From assembly GCF_014204975.1 (NCBI RefSeq), contig NZ_JACHMM010000001.1, positions 1,302,001 to 1,366,000 on the forward strand: 64,000 nucleotides of DNA. The letters run 5' to 3'. The DNA comes from Jiangella mangrovi (GTDB lineage: Bacteria; Actinomycetota; Actinomycetes; Jiangellales; Jiangellaceae). Of the stretch, positions 1-7,653 are shown piece after piece. A model generated the notes under the pieces. The model did not search any database and was not told where the DNA came from. It saw only the letters and a list, made by a program, of their open reading frames with translations. Numbering within the stretch: the first letter of the stretch is position 1; every line of letters starts with the position of its first letter. A program made the translations under genes and the position numbers.

Positions 1-769
1 CCGCGCCGAGCGGCGTCGACCACCCGGAGCTCTCGGCCTGCCCGCGGCCGCCGGTCTGCACGCCGCCGGCCGGCGACTCGGGCGTGCCGGTGCTGTCGAC
101 GACGCCGATGACGTTCAGCTCGCCGTCGACGTCGAGCACGAACAGCGTGTTGACGCTGCCGGCCGCGAGGTCGACCTCGGTGCTGCCGGTGCCCGCGTCG
201 CTGCTGATCTCCAGCGTCCAGCGCCCGCCGGCCACCTCGCTGTAGTCCGTCGCCGTGCCGAACGCGGCGTCGTCGGCCAGGACCTCGCCGGTGTCGGTGC
301 TGACGTCGACCGACGGCGACGAGACGGCCGCCGAGATGAGCCGCACCCGGGCGTTCCCCGCGGCGGGCGGGGTGAGGTCGTCGACGAGGATCCGGCCGGA
401 CAGGTCGGCGTTCATGCCGACCGCGGCCACGGTGATCGCGACGCCGTCCTGGATCTCGACGGCCGCGGTGATCACCGGGTCGGAGTCCGCGGGCGCACCG
501 GCCGGGCGCATCGCCGCGGTGTAGGTGCCCGCGGGCAGCCGCGCGTAGTTGGACACGTCGCCGTAGCCGACGTCCTCGAGCTGCAGGACCGACTCTCCGT
601 CGAGGCCGGTCAGGCTGACGTCGACCTCGGGGGTGTCGGGCGAGAGGTGGGCGAGGCGGGCCCAGCCCTCGGCCGCCGGCTCCTCGGTCCCCTGGGCGCC
701 GGTGGCGGTGCCGGCGACCAGGGCGGCGACTCCGACGGCCGTGGCCAGCGATGTGACGAGACGCTTCAT
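1..769 (-). CDS. Secreted DUF4397-domain protein (C-terminus beyond window)
   Basis: Exported protein of unknown role, with its C-terminus beyond the left window edge. The N-terminus (MKRLVTSLATAVGVAALVAG) is a clear Sec signal peptide with an Ala-rich cleavage region, so the protein acts outside the membrane. The mature part has the DUF4397 pattern: 'WARLAHLSPDTPEVDV', then 'YGDVSNYARLPAGTYTAAMRPAG', then a second similar unit ('ARVRLISAAVSSPSVDV'). DUF4397 is a beta-rich repeat domain of secreted bacterial proteins; its function is not established. The ATG (769) overlaps the stop of the upstream membrane-protein gene in an ATGA, so the two are probably translationally coupled. Confidence is high for signal and domain, low for function. 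Confidence 0.8.
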   Translation of the reverse strand, partial: MKRLVTSLATAVGVAALVAGTATGAQGTEEPAAEGWARLAHLSPDTPEVDVSLTGLDGESVLQLEDVGYGDVSNYARLPAGTYTAAMRPAGAPADSDPVITAAVEIQDGVAITVAAVGMNADLSGRILVDDLTPPAAGNARVRLISAAVSSPSVDVSTDTGEVLADDAAFGTATDYSEVAGGRWTLEISSDAGTGSTEVDLAAGSVNTLFVLDVDGELNVIGVVDSTGTPESPAGGVQTGGRGQAESSGWSTPLGA

Positions 770-2718
770 GACGATGACTCCTCAGTGGTGATGTCAGGTG
801 CTGCGGGGAGCAGGCCGCCGGGAGCGGCCAGCGAGTAGGTGGCGACGACGGTCGTCCCGTCGGTGTCGACGTTCGCCGGCGTGAACGGCGCGGGCTGCCC
901 GAGCAGCCACAGCGCCAGCCGGGCGGCCTCGTCGTCGGTCGGCAGCCCGCTCAGCACCAGCTGCCGCCGGGTGCCCGCGTCCTCGCCGGGCAGTGCCGGC
1001 AGTGCGATGTCCAGCTCGTGCGTGCCCGAGAGCTTGCCGAGGACGATCACGAGCCGCGGGTCGATCCGGCCCGCGGCCGCGATCTCCCGGGCGGCGGCGT
1101 CGAAGGTCAGGGCGTCGTTGCGCATCAGCTGGCCGGCGGCGTACTGGACCCGGCGTCTCTCGTCGGCGGCCACGGCCTCGGCGACCTCGCGGCCGAACGG
1201 GTGGATCGCGCGGATCTCGACGCGGTCGTCGCCGGTGCCGAACTCGGCGACCGGCGTCGACTCGGCCAGCGCCGCCCGGACGTCGGGCCGGTCGGTGTCG
1301 TCGGCACGCAGCGCGGCCGTCGACACCACGTAGTCGTAGTGCGTCCAGCCCGGCGGCCGCGGCTCGAACCGCTGCGCCACCGGAACGGCGGCACCGAGCG
1401 GCCGCGCCTCCGCCGGGAGCTCGGCCGTGCGGAAGCTCGTGAACGGCAGCACCCCGCCCGCGCCGAACCCGGACCGCAGCAGGTCCGCCCGCATGGTGTG
1501 GTCGACGACCAGCCGGCCGTCGCGGGGCACGTTCGCCTCGAGCCAGCGCTCGGCCTGCTCGACCGGCGCGATCGGGTTGTCGCGCAGCAGCGGGCGCAGC
1601 TCACCCGGCCAGGTCGCCGCGACGGCCACGACCAGCACGGCCGCCGCCGTCGTCGCCATGATGCCCAGCGGGGTCGCCTCGGGCCGGCCGCGCACGGCGA
1701 TCAGCCGGACCGCCAGCCGGTGCGCGCCCGCCGGGAGCAGCAGCGCCGCCAGCGGCACCGCGGCGACCGTCAGAGCGACGGGTGCCGACCCGGCCGGCAG
1801 CACGATCAGCAGCACGAGGGTGAGCAGTGCGGCGCCGAGCGGTCGCAGCGGCCGGAACAGCAGCGCGCCGATCGCGGCCACCGGCGTCAGCGCCAGCAGC
1901 ACCGGATCCAGCGCCCACAGGTCGCCGAGCGACTCCTCGCCCGGCAGCGGCTCCCGGCCGATGAGCGTGACCAGCACGTACGCGTAGCCTCCGACGGCCG
2001 CCGCGGCGCCCAGCCCGGTCAGCGCCAGCCGCCGCGCCCGCGTCCGCACCTGCTGCCACATGGTCCAGACGACGAACGGGGCGAACAGCAGGAACGTCGC
2101 CTCGGTCGCCACCGCCAGCAGCGCGGCCACGCCCGCGGCCGGGAACGCGACGAACTGGCGCCGGCGCGCCGTCGCGAGCGCGAACGCCAGCAGCGTCCAG
2201 AGCACCGCGACGTTCTCGACGTGCACCATGCGGTGGACATGCAGGGCAAGCGGCGACACGGCGAAGAGGACGACGGCGACCGCGGCGGCGGGCCGGGCCA
2301 CCCCCAGCCGCCGGGCCAGGACCCACAGCAGGACGACGCCGAGCAGCAGGACGACCAGCATCGCCTCGCGACCGGCGGCGACGGTGTGCTCCGCGCGCTC
2401 CAGCGCACCGGCCGGCTCGATCCAGGCCGCCAGCTGCGCGAGGCCGAGGTCTCCCGGCAGGGACCACGCACCGTCGGTGACCCGTGCCACCGTCCGCCCC
2501 TCGACCTCGGTGAACCCGGGCGAGCGGGTCATGCCGGCGGCGTGCACGAAGCCGGCCAGCGTCAGCAGCGGAGCCAGCCAGGCGAAATCGGGCCCGTGCC
2601 GGCGGAACCAGGTGCGCAGGGGACGAGGTCGCGGCGGCCGCGGCTGCACCGGGATGGGCAGCTGCAGCTCGTTGAGGTCCCGCGGCAACGCGGGCAGTGT
2701 GGACACAGTGTCGCGCAA
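766..2718 (-). CDS. Polytopic membrane protein, GT-C/GT39-like glycosyltransferase
   Basis: Integral membrane protein of about 650 residues with ten or more hydrophobic segments in the N-terminal two thirds and a soluble C-terminal part. The first external loop carries acidic residues ('GFTEVEGRTVARVTDG') and is followed by a 'HRMVHVENVAVLWTLLAFALA'-type helix. This is the layout of lipid-phosphosugar-dependent GT-C enzymes (family 39, ArnT/PMT-like); assignment to a substrate is not possible. I start at a TTG (2718) because GGAGG lies 8 nt upstream; an ATG at 2772 is possible but lacks a comparable ribosome site. The stop overlaps the start of the DUF4397 gene (ATGA). The C-terminal part contains no domain I recognise. 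Confidence 0.65.
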   Translation of the reverse strand: MRDTVSTLPALPRDLNELQLPIPVQPRPPRPRPLRTWFRRHGPDFAWLAPLLTLAGFVHAAGMTRSPGFTEVEGRTVARVTDGAWSLPGDLGLAQLAAWIEPAGALERAEHTVAAGREAMLVVLLLGVVLLWVLARRLGVARPAAAVAVVLFAVSPLALHVHRMVHVENVAVLWTLLAFALATARRRQFVAFPAAGVAALLAVATEATFLLFAPFVVWTMWQQVRTRARRLALTGLGAAAAVGGYAYVLVTLIGREPLPGEESLGDLWALDPVLLALTPVAAIGALLFRPLRPLGAALLTLVLLIVLPAGSAPVALTVAAVPLAALLLPAGAHRLAVRLIAVRGRPEATPLGIMATTAAAVLVVAVAATWPGELRPLLRDNPIAPVEQAERWLEANVPRDGRLVVDHTMRADLLRSGFGAGGVLPFTSFRTAELPAEARPLGAAVPVAQRFEPRPPGWTHYDYVVSTAALRADDTDRPDVRAALAESTPVAEFGTGDDRVEIRAIHPFGREVAEAVAADERRRVQYAAGQLMRNDALTFDAAAREIAAAGRIDPRLVIVLGKLSGTHELDIALPALPGEDAGTRRQLVLSGLPTDDEAARLALWLLGQPAPFTPANVDTDGTTVVATYSLAAPGGLLPAAPDITTEESSS

Positions 2719-2926
2719 CGCCGACGCCTCCCCCCGAGGTGTCGCACAGACCTGCGCGCCGGCCCATGGCACGGCGAGGCCGAGCCATGATCGCCAGGCA
2801 GGTCAGGCTCGCGGTTTCCTGACCATCAGGCGAAAACAGTGCCTGGTACGTCTTCGCGGGGAGTGTATACCGGAACGTGACCGTTTGACCCGTATTGTCA
2901 TGATCCACTTGTGACAAGCGGCATGA

Positions 2927-3667
2927 TCAGGCTGGCAAGTCGATCATCATGACGGGGTCGGTGGTGGGCTGCGGCGACCCGCCGTCGGGCTCGACGGTGA
3001 TGCCCAGACGGTCGACACCGGTCAGGCCGCGCGCCGTCACCGGGCCGACGTGGCCGTCGGGCGGGCTGCCCAGCACGCCGGCGGACACCACCGGCCCGTC
3101 CTCGTGCATGAGCCACAGCTGGTAGGTGTGCCCGGCGGGTGCCGGTGCCATGCCGTCGCCGATGAACACCGCGACGTCCAGCGACCGCGCCACCAGCACG
3201 GTCCCCCGGCTCTCGCCCTCGCCGACCCGGATCATCTGCATGTCGTCGGCCTCGACCAGCTGGCGCATCTGCGCGCCGACGGCCTGTGACTGGTCCAGCC
3301 GATCCTGCACGTCGTTCAGCCGGATCCCGAGCACGACGATGCCGGCCACCAGCGCCGCCACCAGGCCGGTCGCGACCCGCGGCCACCAGCGGCGCAGCAC
3401 CGGCGCCGGGCCGGTCGCGACCCGCGGCGGCAGCGGGCGCACCTCGGCGACCCGGGCCAGGACGTCCTCGCGCATGCGTGGCGGCGGGGTGACGGCGGTG
3501 GCCGCGCCCAGCCGGGCTGCGGTCTCGCGCAGCTCGTCGACCTCGACCCGGCAGTCGGCACACCGCTCCAGGTGCGCCTCGAACCGGCGCGCCTCGTCGT
3601 CCGGCAGCGCGTGCAGCGCGTACGGCGCCGCGAGCGTGTGGATGCCGGCATCCGCGGGCTTGGTCAT
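2927..3667 (-). CDS. rskA: Anti-sigma-K factor, RskA family
   Basis: Membrane anti-sigma factor expected to hold SigK inactive until a redox or envelope signal triggers its degradation. The 246 residues have three parts: a cytoplasmic zinc-type anti-sigma domain with H32-x3-C36-x2-C39 ('EAHLERCADC'), one transmembrane helix at about 100-118 ('VATGLVAALVAGIVVLGIRL'), and an extracytoplasmic RskA domain ('VARSLDVAVFIGDGM', 'TYQLWLMHEDGPVVSAGVL'). I start at ATG 3667 because it overlaps the sigK stop in an ATGA and gives a family-length protein; the open frame upstream of it is antisense noise. Co-transcription with sigK is the standard arrangement in mycobacteria. The 208 bp downstream, up to the next minus-strand gene, hold no gene I can support. 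Confidence 0.9.
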   Translation of the reverse strand: MTKPADAGIHTLAAPYALHALPDDEARRFEAHLERCADCRVEVDELRETAARLGAATAVTPPPRMREDVLARVAEVRPLPPRVATGPAPVLRRWWPRVATGLVAALVAGIVVLGIRLNDVQDRLDQSQAVGAQMRQLVEADDMQMIRVGEGESRGTVLVARSLDVAVFIGDGMAPAPAGHTYQLWLMHEDGPVVSAGVLGSPPDGHVGPVTARGLTGVDRLGITVEPDGGSPQPTTDPVMMIDLPA

Positions 3668-4257
3668 CGCCCCACCCCCATGCAGTCGCGCAGCCGGACC
3701 AGCCCGTCGCGCAGCCGCGTCTTGACGGTTCCGAGGGGCGCCTGCAGCAGCTGCGCGACCTCGCGATAGGTGTAACCGTCGTAGTAGGCCAGCGCGACCG
3801 ACTCGCGCTGCAGGTCCGTGAGGGAATCGAGGCAGCGGCGCACCTGCTCGCGCTCCAGCGTCATCTCCACGTCGTCGGCCACGTGGTCGTAGGGCCGCTC
3901 GTCGTCGCGCCGGCCCACCCGGTCGTCGCGGTCGCTGTCGGCCTGCTCGCGGCGGACGCGGTCGACGGCGCGGCGGTGCGCGATGGTCATGATCCAGCCG
4001 CGGGCGCTGCCGCGGCCGGCCTGGTAGCGCGACGACGTGCGCCACACCTCGACCAGGACGTCCTGCGCGACCTCTTCGGCGAGCGCGCGGTTGCGCACCA
4101 CCGTGGTCGCGATGCCCAGCACGGGTCCGGCCATCGCGTCGTAGACCTGCTCGAACGCGGCGTGGTCGCCCCGCGCGCAGCGCCCGAGCAGCCGGCCGAG
4201 CCGGTCGCCGGACTCCGGGTCCGGCTCTCCGGCCGGCACCGATCGCAACGTCACCAT
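3664..4257 (-). CDS. sigK: ECF sigma factor SigK
   Basis: RNA polymerase sigma factor of the SigK (ECF19-like) type, 197 residues. Region 2 spans about 25-95 ('DHAAFEQVYDAMAGPVL', 'EEVAQDVLVEVWRT', 'GWIMTIAHRRAVDRVRREQA'). Region 4 spans about 140-190 ('LTDLQRESVALAYYDGYTYREVAQLLQ', 'LGTVKTRLRDGLVRLRD'). The start has GGAGG 7 nt upstream. The identity rests on the paired RskA and on the adjacent gene set (FAD oxidoreductase, DUF1365, CFA synthase, DUF1295), which matches the mycobacterial sigK locus as I recall it (Rv0444c-Rv0449c). A promoter of the same form as the other sites in this window lies upstream, so the gene is probably autoregulated; unlike the other targets it has a 41-nt leader. 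Confidence 0.92.
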   Translation of the reverse strand: MVTLRSVPAGEPDPESGDRLGRLLGRCARGDHAAFEQVYDAMAGPVLGIATTVVRNRALAEEVAQDVLVEVWRTSSRYQAGRGSARGWIMTIAHRRAVDRVRREQADSDRDDRVGRRDDERPYDHVADDVEMTLEREQVRRCLDSLTDLQRESVALAYYDGYTYREVAQLLQAPLGTVKTRLRDGLVRLRDCMGVGR

Positions 4258-4298
4258 CCAGCGTCCTCCGCCGTCATCGTCCCACCTGGCTGAGAGAT

Positions 4299-4328
4299 GT
4301 TCGGGGCCGAGGCCGCCCTGGATTGGTC
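4299..4328 (-). promoter_or_regulatory. Predicted SigK promoter of sigK-rskA
   Basis: On the minus strand the order is GACCAATCC (-35, 4328-4320), 15 bp, CCGAAC (-10, 4304-4299), then a 41-nt leader to the sigK ATG. The same spacing and boxes recur at four other genes in this window. With the plus-strand box at 4337-4345 the -35 elements form a perfect 9-bp inverted repeat around 8 bp. Confidence 0.75.
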
Positions 4329-4336
4329 CGGGCGGC

Positions 4337-4366
4337 GACCAATCCGCGCCGGTCGCGGCCGCGAAC
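4337..4366 (+). promoter_or_regulatory. Predicted SigK promoter of the lipid operon
   Basis: GACCAATCC (4337-4345), 15 bp, GCGAAC (4361-4366), then 7 nt to the ATG at 4374. There is no ribosome site between the -10 and the ATG, so the transcript should be leaderless. It lies back to back with the sigK promoter. Confidence 0.75.
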
Positions 4367-4373
4367 CCCGGTC

Positions 4374-5684
4374 ATGGAGCATCGGTCCGCCTCGCGCCCG
4401 TCGGTCGCGGTGATCGGGTCCGGCGTCGCCGGACTCACCGCCGCCCACCTGCTGCAGCGCCGCTACGACGTGCACCTGTTCGAGGCCGACGACCGGCTCG
4501 GCGGCCACGCGCACACCCACGACGTCCCGGGACCGGACGGCGGCGCGCCGATCGCGGTGGACAGCGGGTTCCTGGTGCACAACGAGCGCACCTATCCGCA
4601 GCTGGTCCGGCTGTTCGGCGAACTGGGGATCGCGACCACCGAGACCGACATGTCGATGAGCGTGAGCTGCCGGTCCTGCGGGCTGGAGTACGCCGGCGCG
4701 CTGGGCCCGAACGGCGTGTTCGCCCAGCGCCGGTCCGTGGCCCGGCCCCGGTTCCTGTGGATGCTGGGCGAGATCACGGCGTTCCACCGGCGGGCGCGGG
4801 CCCTTCTGGCCGGCGCCGATGCGGGGGACGACGGGCTCACGCTCGGCGCGTTCCTGGCCCGGCACCGGCACACGCCCTACTTCACCGACCACTTCGTCGT
4901 GCCGCTGGTGTCGGCGGTCTGGTCCGCCGGCCGCGACGACGCGCTGGCCTACCCCGCGCGCTTCCTGTTCCGGTTCCTCGACAACCACGGCATGCTCGCC
5001 GTCGGCGGGTCGCCACGCTGGCGCACCGTCACCGGCGGGTCGCGCAGTTACGTGGAACGGGCGGCCAAGAACCTCACCTCGGTGCGCACGGCCACGCCGG
5101 TGCGTGGCCTGCGCCGCGGCGCCGACGGCGTGTGGCTGCGGGAGGCGTCGGACACGGTGCACCGGTTCGACCACGCCGTCGTGGCGACACACGCCGACCA
5201 GGCGCTGCGGCTGCTCGAGGACCCGACGCCGGCCGAGCGCGACGTGCTCGGGACGTTCGGGTTCTCGGTCAACGAGACCGTCCTGCACACCGACGCGACG
5301 CTGCTGCCCCGCGAGCGGCGGGCGTGGGCGTCGTGGAACCACGTGGTGCCGTCGTGCGGGGACGGCGCCGGGGCGGCCGGGGCCCAGGCGCCGGTCGCGA
5401 TCTCGTACCACCTGAACCGGCTGCACCGACTGGGGGCGGCGGGTGGGCGGGAGTACGTCGTCACGCTCGGAGCCACGGACCAGGTGGCCGCTGACGCCGT
5501 CGTCGCCCGCATGGTCTATGCGCACCCGATCCACACGGTCGAGACCGTGGCGGCGCAGCGGCGGCTGCCGGATCTCGCCACCGGCCGGACGGTGTACGCC
5601 GGCGCCTGGCACGGGTGGGGCTTCCACGAGGACGGCTGCGCGTCGGGGGTGCGGGCGGCCGCCCACCTGGGGGTCGCGTGGTGA
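4374..5684 (+). CDS. FAD-dependent oxidoreductase (COG2907 amine-oxidase fold)
   Basis: Flavoprotein of 436 residues, probably acting on fatty-acyl chains together with the downstream methyltransferases; the exact reaction is not known from sequence. A dinucleotide-binding motif sits at the N-terminus ('VAVIGSGVAGLTAAHLLQRRYDVHLFEADDRLGGHAHT'), followed by the family signature 'DSGFLVHNERTYPQLVRLFGELGI' and a C-terminal FAD loop ('TVYAGAWHGWGFHEDGCASG'). It matches the family of mycobacterial Rv0449c in the sigK locus and of the oxidoreductase in the proteobacterial RpoE-ChrR regulon. ATG 4374 is chosen because it lies 7 nt after a SigK-type -10; an upstream in-frame ATG (4323) would lie inside the promoter. 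The stop overlaps the next start in a GTGA. Confidence 0.88.
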   Translation: MEHRSASRPSVAVIGSGVAGLTAAHLLQRRYDVHLFEADDRLGGHAHTHDVPGPDGGAPIAVDSGFLVHNERTYPQLVRLFGELGIATTETDMSMSVSCRSCGLEYAGALGPNGVFAQRRSVARPRFLWMLGEITAFHRRARALLAGADAGDDGLTLGAFLARHRHTPYFTDHFVVPLVSAVWSAGRDDALAYPARFLFRFLDNHGMLAVGGSPRWRTVTGGSRSYVERAAKNLTSVRTATPVRGLRRGADGVWLREASDTVHRFDHAVVATHADQALRLLEDPTPAERDVLGTFGFSVNETVLHTDATLLPRERRAWASWNHVVPSCGDGAGAAGAQAPVAISYHLNRLHRLGAAGGREYVVTLGATDQVAADAVVARMVYAHPIHTVETVAAQRRLPDLATGRTVYAGAWHGWGFHEDGCASGVRAAAHLGVAW

Positions 5685-6409
5685 CGGCGCCGGCGCTCTA
5701 CGCGGCGCGCGTCAGGCACACCCGGTACGAGCGGGTGCGCCGCACGTTCGGCTACCGCACCTACCTGTGGCTGGTCGACGTCGACGACCTGCCGAGGCTG
5801 CCGCGGCCGCTGCGTGCCCTCGCGGCGTTCCGGGCCCGCGACCATTTCGCCGGTTCCGCTCCCACGATCCGGGCCGGGCTGGAATCGTGGCTGGCCACCC
5901 GGGGTATGACTCTGGACGGCGGTCGCGTGCTCATGCTGGCCAACGCTGCCGTGCTGGGCTACGTGTTCAACCCGATCACGGTGTTCTGGTGCCTCGGCGC
6001 CGGCGGCGAGACGGTCTGCGTCGTCACCGAGGTGCACAACACCTACGGGGGCCGGCACGCCTACGTCCTGCGACCTGACGAGCAGGACCGGGCGACGACC
6101 GCGAAGGAGCTGTACGTGTCGCCGTTCTTCCCCGTCGACGGCAGCTATGCCATGACGGTCCCCCGCCCCGGCCGGCGGCTGCGGCTGTCGGTCACGCTCA
6201 CGCGTCCCGGTCCCGACGGCGACCGGCTCGCGTTCGCCGCGTCGCTGACCGGCCGGCGCCGCCCCGCCACCGTCCCCCACCTGTTCCGGCTGCTGCTGCG
6301 CCACCCCTGGGCACCGCTGCGGGTCACCGCGCTGATCCGCTGGCAGGGCATCCGGCTCTGGCTGCGCCGCGTGCCCGTCGTGCCCCGGCCTCAGGGGGAG
6401 CCGAGATGA
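5681..6409 (+). CDS. DUF1365 family protein
   Basis: Protein of 242 residues of the DUF1365 family, the constant partner of the COG2907 oxidoreductase and CFA-type methyltransferases. Family features seen are 'YAARVRHTRYERVRRTFGYRTYLWLVDVDDLP', 'VLGYVFNPITVFWCLGAGGE', 'VVTEVHNTYGGRHAYVL' and 'KELYVSPFFPVDGSYAM'. Its biochemical role is unproven; context suggests lipid modification. The GTG start at 5681 overlaps the upstream stop (GTGA) and gives the usual N-terminus, and the stop overlaps the next ATG. Translation of the whole operon is therefore chained. Confidence 0.88.
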   Translation: MTAPALYAARVRHTRYERVRRTFGYRTYLWLVDVDDLPRLPRPLRALAAFRARDHFAGSAPTIRAGLESWLATRGMTLDGGRVLMLANAAVLGYVFNPITVFWCLGAGGETVCVVTEVHNTYGGRHAYVLRPDEQDRATTAKELYVSPFFPVDGSYAMTVPRPGRRLRLSVTLTRPGPDGDRLAFAASLTGRRRPATVPHLFRLLLRHPWAPLRVTALIRWQGIRLWLRRVPVVPRPQGEPR

Positions 6410-7653
6410 CCACGCTCACCGAGATCGACGCCGGTCTCTGGCCCGACGTCGCCCGCGTGCCGGCGGCGGGTGCGGCCCGGCTCCGCGCGGCCCGGACGGC
6501 GATCGCCCACGCCACGCGCGTGGCCGGAGTCCGGCTGCGCGAGGCGGGCGGCGCCGACGCGCCCGGTGACCGGCCGCCCGGCGACCGGCGGCCCGTGCTC
6601 GAGGTGCTGCGGCCGCACGAGTTCTACGCGCGCCTCGGCCGTGACGGGCTCATCGGCTTCGGCGAGGGCTACATGAGCGGCGCCTGGACCGCGCCGGACC
6701 TCGCGGGACTGCTGACGGCGTTCGCCGCCCGGCTCACCAGCCTGGTGCCGCCGCCGCTGCAGAAGCTGCGCCGGGCGTTCCAGCCATCGATGCCGGCCGC
6801 GGAGCTGGCCGACCGCGCGGGCGCCCGGCGCAACGTCAGCCGCCACTACGACCTCTCCAACGAGCTGTTCGCGCTGTTCCTCGACCCGACCATGACCTAC
6901 TCGTCGGCGCTGTTCGAGCCCGGCGACGACCTCGAGCGGGCCCAGCTGCGCAAGATCGACGCCGTCCTCGACGCCGCCTCCGTCCGGCCGGGCTCGCGGG
7001 TGCTCGAAATCGGCACCGGCTGGGGCGCGCTGGCGGTCCGCGCCGCCACCGAGCGCGGGGCGCGCGTCACCACCGTCACGCTGTCGGAGGAGCAGGCGCG
7101 GCTGGCCCGTTCACGCGTCGAGGCGGCAGGGGTGGCGGATCTGGTGGACATCCAGGTGCGCGACTACCGCGACGTCGAGGGCCGCTACGACGCCGTCGTC
7201 AGCGTCGAGATGATCGAGGCGGTCAGCGAGCGGCACTGGCCGGACTACTTCGCCGCGCTGGGCCGGGCGCTGGCGCCGGGCGGACGGGTCGGGCTGCAGG
7301 CCATCACCATGCCGCACGACCACCTGCTGGCCACCCGGCACTCGTGGACCTGGATCCACAAGTACGTCTTCCCCGGCGGGCTGATCCCGTCGGAGGTCGC
7401 GATCCGGGCGCACGCGCTGCGCGACGGCGGGCTGGCCGTGCTGCAGCGCCGCTCGTTCGGCGCGCACTACGCCGAGACGCTGCGGCAGTGGCGCGAGCGG
7501 TTCCTGGCCGCCGCGGACGCCGTCAGCGCGCTCGGCTTCGACCCGGTGTTCCGGCGGATGTGGGAGTTCTACCTCGCCTACTGCGAGGCCGGCTTCCGCA
7601 CCGGCCGGCTGGACGTCGAGCAGTACACGCTCGGGGCAGGAGGGGTGCGATGA
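6406..7653 (+). CDS. Cyclopropane-fatty-acyl-phospholipid synthase family methyltransferase
   Basis: SAM-dependent enzyme of 415 residues that should transfer a methylene or methyl group to an unsaturated acyl chain of membrane phospholipid. SAM motif I is 'VLEIGTGWGALAVRAATERGARV'. It is followed by 'DAVVSVEMIEAV', the CFA loop 'WIHKYVFPGGLIPS', and the C-terminal 'YLAYCEAGFRTG', which keeps the conserved Tyr and Cys of the family. Length and motifs are those of a full CFA synthase. It corresponds in position to mycobacterial ufaA1 in the sigK locus. The ATG overlaps the DUF1365 stop (ATGA). Whether it makes cyclopropane, methyl-branched or furan-type products cannot be told from sequence. 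Confidence 0.9.
   Translation: MTTLTEIDAGLWPDVARVPAAGAARLRAARTAIAHATRVAGVRLREAGGADAPGDRPPGDRRPVLEVLRPHEFYARLGRDGLIGFGEGYMSGAWTAPDLAGLLTAFAARLTSLVPPPLQKLRRAFQPSMPAAELADRAGARRNVSRHYDLSNELFALFLDPTMTYSSALFEPGDDLERAQLRKIDAVLDAASVRPGSRVLEIGTGWGALAVRAATERGARVTTVTLSEEQARLARSRVEAAGVADLVDIQVRDYRDVEGRYDAVVSVEMIEAVSERHWPDYFAALGRALAPGGRVGLQAITMPHDHLLATRHSWTWIHKYVFPGGLIPSEVAIRAHALRDGGLAVLQRRSFGAHYAETLRQWRERFLAAADAVSALGFDPVFRRMWEFYLAYCEAGFRTGRLDVEQYTLGAGGVR

Noticed and set aside
2898-2952. Palindromic bits near the end of rskA (CTTGTGACAAG; GTCATGATC with GATCATCATGAC)
   Set aside because: The arms are imperfect or very short and fit no clear operator or terminator.
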